From contig JBITNC010000001.1 of NCBI GenBank assembly GCA_050084985.1, forward strand, positions 129,766,001-129,830,000: a stretch of 64,000 nt of DNA. The letters are read 5' to 3'. A program made the translations under genes and the position numbers. Shown here piece by piece: positions 36,283-47,237 of the stretch (position 1 is its first letter; each line of letters opens with the position of its first letter). Under the pieces are notes generated by a model, which saw only the letters and a program-made list of their open reading frames with translations, searched no databases and was not told the origin of the DNA. The stretch comes from Nageia nagi. Its lineage: Eukaryota > Pinophyta.

Positions 36283-38130
36283 TTACCTGATGAGGCTGAC
36301 CGTTGAGCTGAAAGAAAGCTGAGAATTTGAAACAACTGAAATATCTCCAGATTCATCTCCAAGACAACGGTGATCCGTTAGAGGCAATGGCCTGTCTGGA
36401 ATTGCGGGTATTTCAACCTCGCCCTCCAACATCTTCAATGCCTTCACAATGCTCGGTCTGAATGCCACCATCACATGCGCACACAAAATACCCACTAAAA
36501 CAAACCTCTCCATTATTTTGGGAGGCCCACTCTCGAGGAATCTTCCATCAATCACTTGCATAGTTTTCCCTGCTTTCACCAGCTTCCATGCCCAATCCGT
36601 GATAAGATAATCAGAGGCCAATTCCACAGAAGCATCCAGAGCTTTTCTGCCGCTCATAATCTCCAACAACACGACGCCAAAACTGTAGACATCGCTTCGA
36701 TCCGTAAGCTGCCCGTACAGAGCATATTCCGGAGCCAAGTAGCCATGCGTTCCTGCGATTCTTGTAGTGAGATGGGATTGGCCTTCCGCAGTCATTCTTG
36801 CAAGCCCGAAATCTGCAACGCAGGCGTTCATTTGATCGTCCAGAAGAATGTTGGTGGCCTTGATGTCCCTATGATAAATCGCAGGTTGAACACCATAATG
36901 CAAATACGCCAATCCCTTTGCGGTACCTATGGCTATATTCTTACAATGTTCCCAACTCAGAAGAGCTCTTTTTTCATTCCCCCTTTGAAAAATATGTTCG
37001 TCAAGGCTTCCGTTAGCCATGTAGTCATAGATCAGAAACCTCTGCCGTTCATCGCCGTCGTCGCTGGCAACACAGAAGCCTCTTAAAACCACCAGATTCC
37101 GGTGCCTGATATTGTTGATAATCTCCACCTCATTAATAAACTCGGAATCCCCTTCAGAAGTGCAGTTTCTGATTCTCTTCACGGCGATCTCCCGGCCATC
37201 GGAAAACGTTCCCTTATACACTGTCCCAAAACCCCCCTGCCCAATAACATTGGCGCTACTGAAATTGTTGGTAGCCGACTTTATGTCCTGGATATTGACC
37301 CAGACAGCGCCGGTGTTGGGTTTGACAGTGCCCTGTAAGAGACGTCTGTTCTTTCTCACGAAATGTCGGTGTTTAGCCTTACCTTTGATCCTCACCCAAA
37401 GGAAGTATCCCAGCCCTAAACAACAGAGCAAGAGGAAACCTATGGCAGCACCCATGAAGCTAAAGAAGAAAATCCGACGGCGCGATGTGTCCTTTCTCAG
37501 GAAAGGGACACGGAGTATACAGGAAGCCGCTTGTTTGCTCTTAGGCCCAGATTCATTCACCACACCCGCCGCATACAGACATATGAAATAATAACATTTC
37601 CGGCTTGTTGTTTCGGAAATATTTCCAATCAGACTCAGTAGTTGCCTGTGGACCATCTCCCCACTACTGAAGCACGCAGTGCACTTAGCGATACCAGAAA
37701 GATCCCCCTTGCAGGCCGTGTCGAGAGAAGTGTTTCCGACTTTGTCAATCCAGTTCTGTTTGGTTTGAATGCCGTAGCAGAGCTGGGGACTGGATACAAA
37801 CTCGGATGAGTCATTAAAACACATCTTAACCACATTTGACGGAAGACCCAGAACGCTGAGCTTTTGCTGATACGCATTGAGGCAGGCGACGGCAGACGCA
37901 TTGTCTGGAAGCTCGAACCTGGATTGATCTCTCAAATACTGGGCAAGCCCTATGCCAAATACTGTTCGCAGTGTAGTTCGACAAATGTCTAGCTCGCTGG
38001 GAGTTTGGATGGAGCGACAATAGGAAGTGTTCCATGATATTTTGGTCACATAATGCAGATTCAATGGGCACACAGCACGAACGATACCCACACACAGGAA
38101 CATCAACCCCACCGTTCTTACGATATTCAT
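36283..38130 (-). CDS. Receptor-like protein kinase with SPARK-type ectodomain (At1g11050 class)
   Basis: An intact, intronless 615-aa protein. It has a signal peptide (residues 1-20, cleavage before Cys21) and a Cys-rich ectodomain (21-208, 12 Cys). Family-typical segments are CPLNLHYV, SWNTSYCRS, FGIGLAQYL, ACLNAYQQKLSVLGLPSN and LYAAGVVNE. One membrane helix lies at about 220-246. The cytoplasmic Ser/Thr kinase (about 290-565) has the Gly loop GQGGFG (297-302), Lys318, a helix-C Glu (334), HRD (420-422), DFG (440-442) and APE (466-468). All catalytic residues are present and it is of RD type. It probably sits in the plasma membrane and relays an extracellular cue; the ligand is unknown. 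This class resembles probable RLK At1g11050 of Arabidopsis; related SPARK-domain kinases act in arbuscular symbiosis. It is the only convincing intact host gene in the window. Confidence 0.92.
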   Translation of the reverse strand: MNIVRTVGLMFLCVGIVRAVCPLNLHYVTKISWNTSYCRSIQTPSELDICRTTLRTVFGIGLAQYLRDQSRFELPDNASAVACLNAYQQKLSVLGLPSNVVKMCFNDSSEFVSSPQLCYGIQTKQNWIDKVGNTSLDTACKGDLSGIAKCTACFSSGEMVHRQLLSLIGNISETTSRKCYYFICLYAAGVVNESGPKSKQAASCILRVPFLRKDTSRRRIFFFSFMGAAIGFLLLCCLGLGYFLWVRIKGKAKHRHFVRKNRRLLQGTVKPNTGAVWVNIQDIKSATNNFSSANVIGQGGFGTVYKGTFSDGREIAVKRIRNCTSEGDSEFINEVEIINNIRHRNLVVLRGFCVASDDGDERQRFLIYDYMANGSLDEHIFQRGNEKRALLSWEHCKNIAIGTAKGLAYLHYGVQPAIYHRDIKATNILLDDQMNACVADFGLARMTAEGQSHLTTRIAGTHGYLAPEYALYGQLTDRSDVYSFGVVLLEIMSGRKALDASVELASDYLITDWAWKLVKAGKTMQVIDGRFLESGPPKIMERFVLVGILCAHVMVAFRPSIVKALKMLEGEVEIPAIPDRPLPLTDHRCLGDESGDISVVSNSQLSFSSTVSLIR

Positions 38131-38230
38131 TTTTCCGTCCCAGAAACTTAACTGTGCATAAAAAGCTTATAATGGTCCTGTGATGCAAAAGACAGGTCTG
38201 TACTCTGTACCAAACACTCTGGAAAGTGCG

Positions 38231-38245
38231 TTTTAATATATATTT
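38231..38245 (-). promoter_or_regulatory. Possible TATA box of the receptor kinase gene
   Basis: On the minus strand AAATATATATTAAAA lies about 100 bp upstream of the ATG at 38130, in an otherwise GC-richer region. Position and composition fit a TATA box. No start-site evidence is available. Confidence 0.4.
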
Positions 38246-38249
38246 GGCT

Positions 38250-39364
38250 TCATGGAATAATAGTTCCTTCGTCTGCTCGGGTTACTCCGTGACTCGCTTT
38301 CTCAGTAGTTGAGGGAGATCACGACAGGCGACCTGCTCGGTGACAGTTGTGGGGTTGATACGGTCATTAAAATACTAATAAATACTGAGCGCACCGGCCA
38401 TCGAACAAAGCATGTGGGTAGAAAAATTAACCGATGGCGGTGTCAACTACATTTCATCTCGATTCAAAGCACGTTAAAGCCAATGCCTCGCATCTCCTGT
38501 CTGTTTCATTTCTCTGCCTTGATGGGGGCAGCTGAACGGTGAAATTTTACAACTTTTATATGTGTAAATCCCGATCGAAGCTTCCAAAATATTACTGAGA
38601 TAATTTCAGAGTGAAGCTGCAAATTTTCTAATTTTGATATTATCAGCTTCTGCATGAATGTTGCGATCAGATCTGCAGGACAAGGAGATAAAGCTGGTTG
38701 ACGTGTGAAGCAACTTTCCATAGCCCACCATTTCTGTGATAACAATTCTAGATTTCACACGCAACGTAAGTGGGTGACCACCATGGTTAATTATTTGGAA
38801 CCTTCTAATGATCGCTACGTTTGTCCAACAAAATCAATGGCATGGGCTAAAGGGTACAAAGAAACGGTTTACGTTTTGGCTTTTATTTGGAAGATTTGAA
38901 GTTGGAATCACAATGGTTGTTTCAATGCATTTAATTTGATATCTAAGGTTCTTCTAATAGATTGTTTTTAGAGTTAACAGGAAAAAAATCAATGGATTGA
39001 GAATTAATATATTTTTAATTAGGAAATTATAAGATAAAGCAACAATAGACAATAAAGTATACTTAAAATTATCAATTATTTACTTTAAATGTTTGAAAAT
39101 TGAAGTATTTCATAGTTATTAGAATATAAAAGTTTGTTTTGTTTTGTTTTATTTTTTTTAAATAAATTTTATTATTTGTGAAATCTGAATCAATGAAGTT
39201 TGCTTATAGAAGTTAAATTGACAAAATGGGTAATTTCTATCACAGAAGTTTCCAGTTCAAATTTCAACATTCTTTTTATGCATGTTTTGAAGTTTAAGTA
39301 TCCTTTGAGATTTAAAAAAAAAAAAATGTTTACAAAAAAAAATCAATAATTAAAATATTTTTTC
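38250..39364. other. Upstream region of the kinase gene, then AT-rich intergenic DNA
   Basis: GC content stays raised to about 38.55 kb and then drops. Short frames here lack family motifs. Nothing is recognised from 38.9 to 39.36 kb. Confidence 0.45.
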
Positions 39365-41060
39365 AAATTAATGGAGCCCTTCACAACTATTCCAAGCTTC
39401 CAAAGGCCTTAGACAAGGGAACCCCATATCACCATACTTGTTCATCTTGTATGGGAAAGGTTTGGGTAAGATTTGTAAGAAAAAAAAAACAATAGCAAGA
39501 ATAAGAATGGACCTTGATGTTAACCTCACCACCTCAAATCTATGGATGATATAGGAATGTGGGGAGAAGCATTCCTAAGAGAAGCAACTACCATAAGAGA
39601 TCTTTTGAAATGTTACATAGTTGCTATGAGATAATTGTTGAATGAAGGCAAATCCAAGGTGATATTCTTCAATGTGACAAAGAGGATAAGAGAGAGAATC
39701 ACTTATTTTTCAAAGGCCACTATACCTCTAGAATATCTAGGTGTACCTTTCAAAGTTAAAAACTTAAAGAGTAAATTTGACTCCAAGCTATCACACTAGA
39801 CAAACCGATAGTTGAAATGTGGAGGTAGATTGACCCAATTGAAATCAATCCTCTAACCAATGTCATTCTATAAATGTTTAGTCTTGGCAACCCCCAAAAT
39901 TGTTATAAATGACCTGGGAAAAATAATTATGAGGAAATTCCTATGGTTAGGGTGAAAGGGGAGCTGAAAATAACATTAATCAATAGGGACAAAGTATGTC
40001 AATCAAAGGAGACAGGAGAGCAAGGAATTAGAGAAATGATCATGAATAACTAGGCTCTAAATGGAAAACTATATTGGAGATGCTTAATAAACCTAAAAAA
40101 ATATGGTGTAAAGTCTTGAGAGAAAAATGCTATCATATGAACATAGAAGAAGACCTTCACTACCTTTCAATCAGTGGAGAAGGATCAAAAATCTAGAAAG
40201 CAATGAAAAGAGAAGCTCCTATTATAAATCAAGGTCTTTCTTGGAGAGTGAAGGATGGAAGGAGGGTATGAGTATGGGAAGACTCTTGGGATCATTTCCC
40301 ATCCATTATTGCTCATTATCCTCAATTTAAAAATCCTATTATTAAGTTTATTAAGAAAGGAAACAAGAAAGGATGAACCATATTTGTTACTATCTTAAAC
40401 CATCAATTCTATAATTGGTAAATATCAAATAATGATGACCCCTAAAGGAATGGTTGATCAAAGGTAAGGATAAGAAAAAACGTAAGGCAAAGGACATCCT
40501 AAGCAGTATATCATATTTAAGAAGGAATGAGCTAGATATCTTGTCATGGGAAAATAGAAAATTGGAGATCTATATATTGAAAAAAGGATTCAAAATAGCC
40601 AACCCTCTTATAGGGAAACTAATGCAAGTCCCTTGGCTAAAATTATTGAAATCCAAGGGATGGATAAAGATAAATTAATTCTTCTTCCAAATGGCATACA
40701 ACAATATGCTTACTTAAGAAAACTTGCACAAGAGAGTGTTCGTAGGACCTAACAAAAATATAATGTGCAACTTGGATGAGGAATCAATATCTCACCTCCT
40801 CTTTGAATGTTGTTTTGTCCAAAAAGTATGGAGTATATGGCATAATACCTTCAATCATAAGGAGTGGCCTAACCTCACCATGGACTTCTTTTAGGAATCT
40901 TGGAAAACCTATAAATTTAAATATTACATGGCCCTTAGAACTAGGTTTCATTTGATGGAAATTCATTTTTCTCGAGAGGAATGGATGAATCTTTGAGGAA
41001 GAATTTAAATCTAGTAAGCAAACTTGGAGTAGAATAGAAAGAAATTATACATAAACTATG
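39365..41060 (+). mobile_element. L1-like LINE relic, 3' half
   Basis: The relic starts inside RT with ASKGLRQGNPISPYLFILYG, the LINE motif upstream of the catalytic box. It continues NEGKSKVIFFN and IPLEYLGVPFK, then EEDLHYLSISGEGSKI, INQGLSWRVKDGRRV, VWEDSWDHFPSI, and the zinc-binding C-terminal segment CNLDEESISHLLFECCF followed by VWSIW (about 40770-40840). The order matches plant L1 ORF2. Many stops and frame changes are present. The 5' half is absent, as in typical 5'-truncated insertions, and no poly-A tail was clear. Confidence 0.85.
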
Positions 41061-41189
41061 ACTACAAAAATATATTGAAGAAACTCATATGCTAAAATAG
41101 GTGAAGTTGAAATTTAGATAAAACTAGGGAACATGAAATATGGGAGTTATCAAAGGAAATCCAGTAGGATCGTCGAAAGTACACCATAT

Positions 41190-41430
41190 GGTTTGAAATA
41201 ATGCAACTATACCATATGATATGAAATGATATAAATACTTCATATGATATGAAATGATGTAACTGAACAATGTGGTTTTAAATGATGTAATTGAATAATA
41301 TGGTCTTAAATGATGCAACTGTACCAAATGATATGAAATGATCTAAATACACCAACATATGATATGAAATGATGTAACTGAGCAATATAATCTTAAATTG
41401 TATAACTATCCCATACGATATGTGTCATAC
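41190..41430. repeat. Degenerate tandem repeats rich in ATATGATATGAAATGATG
   Basis: Variants of CATATGATATGAAATGATGTAACTG recur about every 28-30 bp, with a higher-order period of about 112 bp (AACTATACC at 41205, AACTGTACC at 41317). Non-coding satellite-like DNA. Confidence 0.75.
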
Positions 41431-42239
41431 TAAAAAATTAACCTTGTTAGCAAATAAGATAAGACATGTCACGACTAACAGTTTCTTTATTACTCATGAA
41501 TAGACCTTGATGATACAATGACGAATCTCTTTCAATTCAATGCCTTGCAAAAGGGCTTTATACAAAATAATATTTTAGTCTTTGTGGGCCTATTTATAGT
41601 GTCTGTAAGTTTTGAAAACTATCTTTTGAAACCTACAAAAAATTTGGATTTCTCTTTTCCAATTTCATATGACTTGTCTCTATTTAGTTCCACTACTCTA
41701 TACTTGTGGACCCTACACACATGCGAACAAAAAAGACATCAAACATACCTATTCATATCATAAAATAAGCATAATACTGAACATAAATAAACATGAAAAG
41801 TGTAAAATAATAATGCATTTAACTTAGTAAACCTAGATATATTTCTATAGAATAACTTTGCATTCAAATTGGGTCCCTTTGGTTCATTGTAGGAGGATTT
41901 ATTTATAGATTTTGGAAACATGCAAAGTTTCTAATTTAGAGACAAAAATTTGGATAGAAAAGCCTATCCAACTTTGTCATGGCTATGATCAAGAGCTGAG
42001 ATGCATGGGATGGATGATGAGTCATCTATTATCCCTTGCTTTCTTCCTAAGATGCTTAAGGAGTTACCATTTTTATTTTGCTTTTTCCAATTATATAGTT
42101 TTTGGCATCCAGGTATCAGATGCCAATGTTTTACCTGAGTCGTCAATAATTGAAGTTGAACATTGGCGATTGGTAGACTATATTAATATTATCTATTTTT
42201 TATTCTTCTTTCATATTTCGAAAGAAGGATAATTTTTAT
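41431..42239 (-). other. Region expected to hold the 3' LTR of element C
   Basis: Because the PPT/LTR junction of element C lies at 42248 in minus orientation, its 3' LTR should extend leftward from there. I could not find its far end or a second copy, so its extent is unknown. Short frames here have no family signature. Confidence 0.35.
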
Positions 42240-42240
42240 G

Positions 42241-42272
42241 AGTCTACATTTTGCCCCCTTTTTTAATTATCC
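42241..42272 (-). other. Element C polypurine tract and LTR start (minus orientation)
   Basis: Read on the minus strand, AAAAAAGGGGGCAAAA is followed by TGTAGACTCATAAAA. Element B has AAAAAGGGGCAAAA followed by TGTAGACACCTAAAA at 20385-20413. The match marks the 3' end of a Tat-like element on the minus strand whose body lies to the right. Confidence 0.7.
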
Positions 42273-42329
42273 ATTAATGGTAAGTGGGGGATAACTCAAA
42301 AAATTACCTTTCTAAAGGTGGATGCATTC

Positions 42330-43450
42330 AAGTTTCTTAACTTGTATTTTTCACTTGAGTCAATATTTTAGATTAACCTATTCTCTATAAATAAGCCAAA
42401 TTTGTTTGATTGAATTATAATTAAATTCATTTTTTGATCTTTTGCATTTGATGCATTTTGAAAGTAGTGTGGTTGTATTATCAAAGTGAAACTTGTTGGT
42501 ATCACTATATTGTGTGTTGTTTGTGGCAAGTATGTGACGAGCTACTGTATCGTCTACATATGCTAAAGCTAGCATGTGATAAAGAAGTTACCCTATGAAT
42601 ACAACTATTTTGATTATTCTACTTTATGTCCCAGCAGTTAGGTTACATGATGATCTTACACAAAAGTTCATGTAATGTAATTAGTCATATTCAATCCCAT
42701 CCTTTTACCTTTCAAAAGAAGGGTCATTTTTTCAAACATGGAATTACTCATTATTTTTTTATCTTTCTAAAATATTTAACCTTAGTCAAATCAAGAAGTG
42801 AATGACTTGTTTCATTTTGTCTTTGACATATTTTACAATTTTTAGGGTTTTTCATATATATATAGGAGATGTGAGGTGTTTAATCATAGTTTTCTTAATG
42901 TTACCTCACAAGGGACCTAGGGTGCATGTTTTTCATCTAGATTTCTATGCTAGAAGAAGATTTTATATTTTTTTGTATTTTTGATATAGACCTAAACTAG
43001 AGAGAAGCCTAAAGTTATATATATATAATCTTGTTGGTCGTTATTATTTTGTGATTTTGATTGATTTCTTTCTCATTTTTTTTCTTGGGGGTTTTGTTTA
43101 AGTCCCTCGACTTGTGTTGATGCTTGGTCAATGTTTAAAGTTGACCTAATCTCTATGAATAAATCAAATTTGATTGGTTGAATCATGATCTAATCACTTT
43201 TGCACTCTATCGCATTTTGTAAACCATTATTGTGTATATCAAAAAAATGCTTGTATCTATCTCAATATTGTATGTTGTTTGTGGCAAGTATATGAAGACA
43301 CTTGGCCCATTTATGTATGTCGAAGCTAGTATGAGATACATTATGGGTTTTATGTATACAATTGGTTTAATTCTACTGACTTCTATCCTATCAATGAGGG
43401 TACCTAATGATCTTACGTAGAAGGTTGTATCATGTTTGTTAATCATGTTC
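42330..43450. repeat. Diverged direct duplication, about 790 bp apart, in element C
   Basis: The segments 42380-42710 and 43150-43450 share order and sequence. Both contain CTCTATAAATAAGCCAAA or a variant, TTGTTTGTGGCAAGTAT (about 42519 and 43278), a following GCTAAAGCTAGCATG or variant, and a GATCTTAC near the end. Divergence is considerable. Both copies are non-coding. Confidence 0.7.
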
Positions 43451-43904
43451 GATTCTTCATATTTTAACTATTCATGGAATTCAATTTGTTTTAAACATGT
43501 GAATTGGGCTGTGTTTAACAAGTGAGAGTCTTATTTATTTTTTGGAGTACTTTTATTACCTCGTCAAGGATTAATGATGAGGTGTTTAAGAAGATTTTTA
43601 ATATTTTTGTAAATATACACTTGGTGTACACACATATTTTCATATTTTGCCTCATTTAGAAGAAGGATTTTAATATAATTTTATATTATGATATGTTATC
43701 ACTTTCATCTTGATACGAACCTAAGTCAAACCTAAACTAAAAGGAAAGCTTAAGTATTTTATTCATCATTCCCTTTTTTTATGAATGTTGTATTTTGAAT
43801 ATTTAAAATCACCAGCATCCCAAGTAAATTGAAGCATTCCATGTAAATTGTTGACATTCAATTTAAAATCATCGACATCACAAGTCACGATCAAAATAAA
43901 AAGA

Positions 43905-46397
43905 TAAAATGAGTTATTATTTTCTTATTTATTTTTTGTTATTCTTGGGAGCTCTAGTTGACTTATTATATCTTCTATCATGGGCCACCTATTTTCTTAC
44001 CTCGTCACCTTTTGTGAGCCAGTATACCATCAATGAGGAGACCACCTATCTGAAGATGACCTATCAGAGAGGAGGTAGGGTTTTAATCCCTCTTTTTAAT
44101 TTTTTATCAAATTTATTATTTTCAGGACCTAATTCAAAAATGTGAATTCATAGAAGTTATTGATTGCATGTTTAGGCCTTTTTCATCTATTTACAATTTG
44201 TATTTTGGCTCATTTTTTAATGTTGTCTCCTTTTTTAGGCACCTTGACTACGATCATCATCCAGGATCAAAAGGTTTCAAGGTCTTCAATGTCAAGCCAG
44301 TGGATGTCAATGACTCTATGACTTGGCCATCAGGTCACCAACATTTGGTAGTTAGAGTTAATTTTTATATTTTTAACTTAATTAGTTAACTTTTTATTCT
44401 AGGTTCGAGCTATGTTTGACCCTAAGGATAATTATCCCATGATCCTTTAGGAGGATCATTCTTTCCTTACCACTATGGACCACACATTTCTTTAGAGTGT
44501 GGGTTTTGATGTTGGACCCTACATGATTCGTATTCATTGGGATTATCCTCTTATGGCCATTTTACTTGAGATATGGGACTCCACCACATCGACTTTCCAT
44601 CTCTTGAAAGGAGAGATGACGATTACTGTAAAGGATATTCATCATTTGTACTGATTGCTCATTCAATATCAGAGGATTCAGCATGTCATTGATTGAGATT
44701 ATATTAGACCAACCATTTCTTATTTATATGAGTCTAATAAAATTGATACAATATATCTAAGATCAGCTCAGGTGGGATCAAGTATCTTCAGTACTAGCAT
44801 GATGACTAGCAAGGGAGTATCATGTTCTTATTTTTGATGGGGTTGATCTAGAGTTATGCATTTCTTGATACATGTAATGATAGGTTTCCTTGGTCATTAA
44901 TCTCAGTAGTGGTGGATATGATGTAGCAAAATACTATCTTTGCTTAGGCTCCCACTTTGCTAGCACACTATTATAGGGAGCTTTTCTTTTATTCTCAAGG
45001 TCACAGGACCTCATTGATTGTTACAATCACTATGTAAGCATGGGCTTATGAATATATTATTATGGTACACCCTCATGGACTTCATGTTCCTAATTTTATT
45101 GCATATGTAGAGTATCCTATAGGGATTATGTGATGGAGGGAGGATTTTTACATTCATCCTACTGATAAAGTTCATCAAGATGTGGGTTTCTACCAAGATA
45201 TGTTGATTCAACTCATTCTTGATCATGTAAGGTTTCATCCATATTTTCTATATCTAGTATGGGATGAGCTTGAGGTTGAGCGTATTGATAGTATACAAGT
45301 GAGAGTCCTCAATGGTTGGTAGACTGACTTCCTAAAGTATTTTTAGTTTGACCAAGTCAAATGGTAGTTTGGTCTTGTTCATAATATTCCTTCAAATCCC
45401 ATTAGATATTAGAGAGAGGGAACCCTTCCAGTAGAGGGTATTTAGACCTTAGTTTATGTAGAGCCTAATTCTACTAGATATGAGGCTACAGATGAAGAGG
45501 TCGATGTAGATGATGTTGGGGTTACTAATATTTTTACTACTTGGTGGTAGGCTAAGCTAGAGGAGGCTGATGAGGGTAACCAAGATCATCGGGTGAGATA
45601 ATGTGTGGAGGACCTTAGTGTGGGACTTAGTGTGGAAGGAGAGTAGGACATTAGGATGACCCCTGTAGAGGATCTATCTGAGATGGAGGTTCTAGCTAAG
45701 GAGGTTGGCATAGGTAAGGGAGCTCTAGGGGAGGATGAAAAAGTCCTAAAGATACAAAGCAATGACTAATTACTATGCGAGATCAAGGAGTTCAAGTTTT
45801 TGCTTGGGAAATCACAATCATTACTTAACTAGTGTTTTCAAGATAATGAATCTTTACATGTACAAATTCAATAGCTCAAGTACTCAGATGAGGATAGGCT
45901 CAGATATAGGGTGAAGAGAGATAAGAAATGAGCTATGGTGTAGAAATTGCAACAAAACATAGGAGGAGGGTATCGTAGCTAGTACGGAGAGGCACTCTTT
46001 TACTTTTGTTAGATATATTTGTAGATAAAGGGACTACTATCTCGAGGTAGTTGACACATGGTTGGTAGGCATTCCTACTTTTAGGCCCAGTTTAGAGTAT
46101 CCACTTCCTCCCCCATGTTACATTCCTTTAGATATCAGTTCTCTCCCAACTGTTATAGCTAGTAGGGCGTAGGGAGGTGTTGGCATAGGAGCAAGTAGAG
46201 GCAAGGATGCAATGTCTCCTAGTAAGATTGTTACTACTACTTCATCTCATCATAGGATTGGGTATTTAGAGATTCAAGTGACTAGACAAGAGAGGAGTAT
46301 TGGTAGCCTGTTAGTACATAGAGGTCAGGAGGTCGATGAGACTAGTGGTCAAGGTGGTGGCGAGGGTAGCAAGTATGAGGATGCCCCTAATGATTGA
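43905..46397 (+). pseudogene. Second plant-mobile-domain (PMD) gene, antisense within element C, decayed
   Basis: The + strand carries TSTFHLLKGEMTITVKDIHH (44580-44650) and later WWREDFYIHPTDKVHQD (45130-45185). These match the PMD of element B (TFHLPIGEMTITVEDIHR and WHDDFYIHPSDGVH). Candidate splice sites are a donor GAG|GTAGGG at 44075, identical to that in element B, and pyrimidine-rich acceptors at 44237-44238 and 44401-44402, the latter before GTTCGAG as in element B. A Glu/Gly-rich C-terminal part extends to 46397. Many stops occur. Since element C runs on the minus strand, this copy is also antisense to its host. Confidence 0.7.
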
Positions 46398-47232
46398 TTG
46401 TTAGTCCCTTTTTGTTATGTCATTCTATTGTTAGTTTATGATGTGATATTGTAGACTTATATTCATTGATAGATGATATACTATATTTATTTTTTAGATC
46501 ATGATGATCATGATTAGGATGGCATGGATTCATAGGTGATGGAAACTATGACTATTATTTTTTGATATATATATATATATGATATATTTGGATACTCGTA
46601 TTTATGGTAATATTTTGATGAGTTGTGATTTTGATATTATCACATGTTATGTTATGAATGATGACTCTAGGGTTATATTTAATTTTAATGTTTGTATATC
46701 ATGATGATGGATTATTGATGTTACTTTACATTGTATTGCATGATAGTAATATCTAATAGTTTTATGGATGAATGGTTCCCATATGATTCAATCATTTATT
46801 TAATTTATTATAGATCATTATCGTTACTTGTTATATTTTGGATAATATTTTATTTATAGTAGTATGGAATCAGATATCATAATTTTTCATTTTCTTAGCT
46901 ATTTATACACATGGGATAACATATGTATGTAAAATAGTATGAATGTACACTCATGGATAAGTGAATATGAATGGATAGTATAACTATTTTAATGTCAAAC
47001 ATAACAATATAGTTAACCTACCAAGATTATAATAATGATGTATATGTATCATAGAATGAAATGAATGTATAATATAATAAAGGAGTATAATGAATAATAT
47101 ATTCACATTAATTTCATCAAATAATCTTTTGTTTCAATTTTGTCTACTAAGGATGATATAAAACAAAGTTATAATACACTTAAGTTTACTATGAACTTAT
47201 GTGTGTGCAATGATATTCATTTCCTTCTCTTG
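46398..47232 (-). other. Element C non-coding region left of element D
   Basis: AT-rich sequence with a TA run at 46567-46581 and no coding frame. Its position matches the 15.2-17.3 kb region of element B in reverse. It is interrupted at 47238 by element D and resumes at 60250. Confidence 0.5.
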
Positions 47233-47237
47233 ATGCT
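47233..47237. repeat. Target-site duplication of element D, left copy (ATGCT)
   Basis: ATGCT directly precedes the left LTR of element D and recurs at 60245-60249 directly after its right LTR. Confidence 0.9.

Noticed and set aside
36556-37591. Open frames on the + strand across the kinase gene
   Set aside because: They are antisense to conserved kinase motifs and have no domain of their own.
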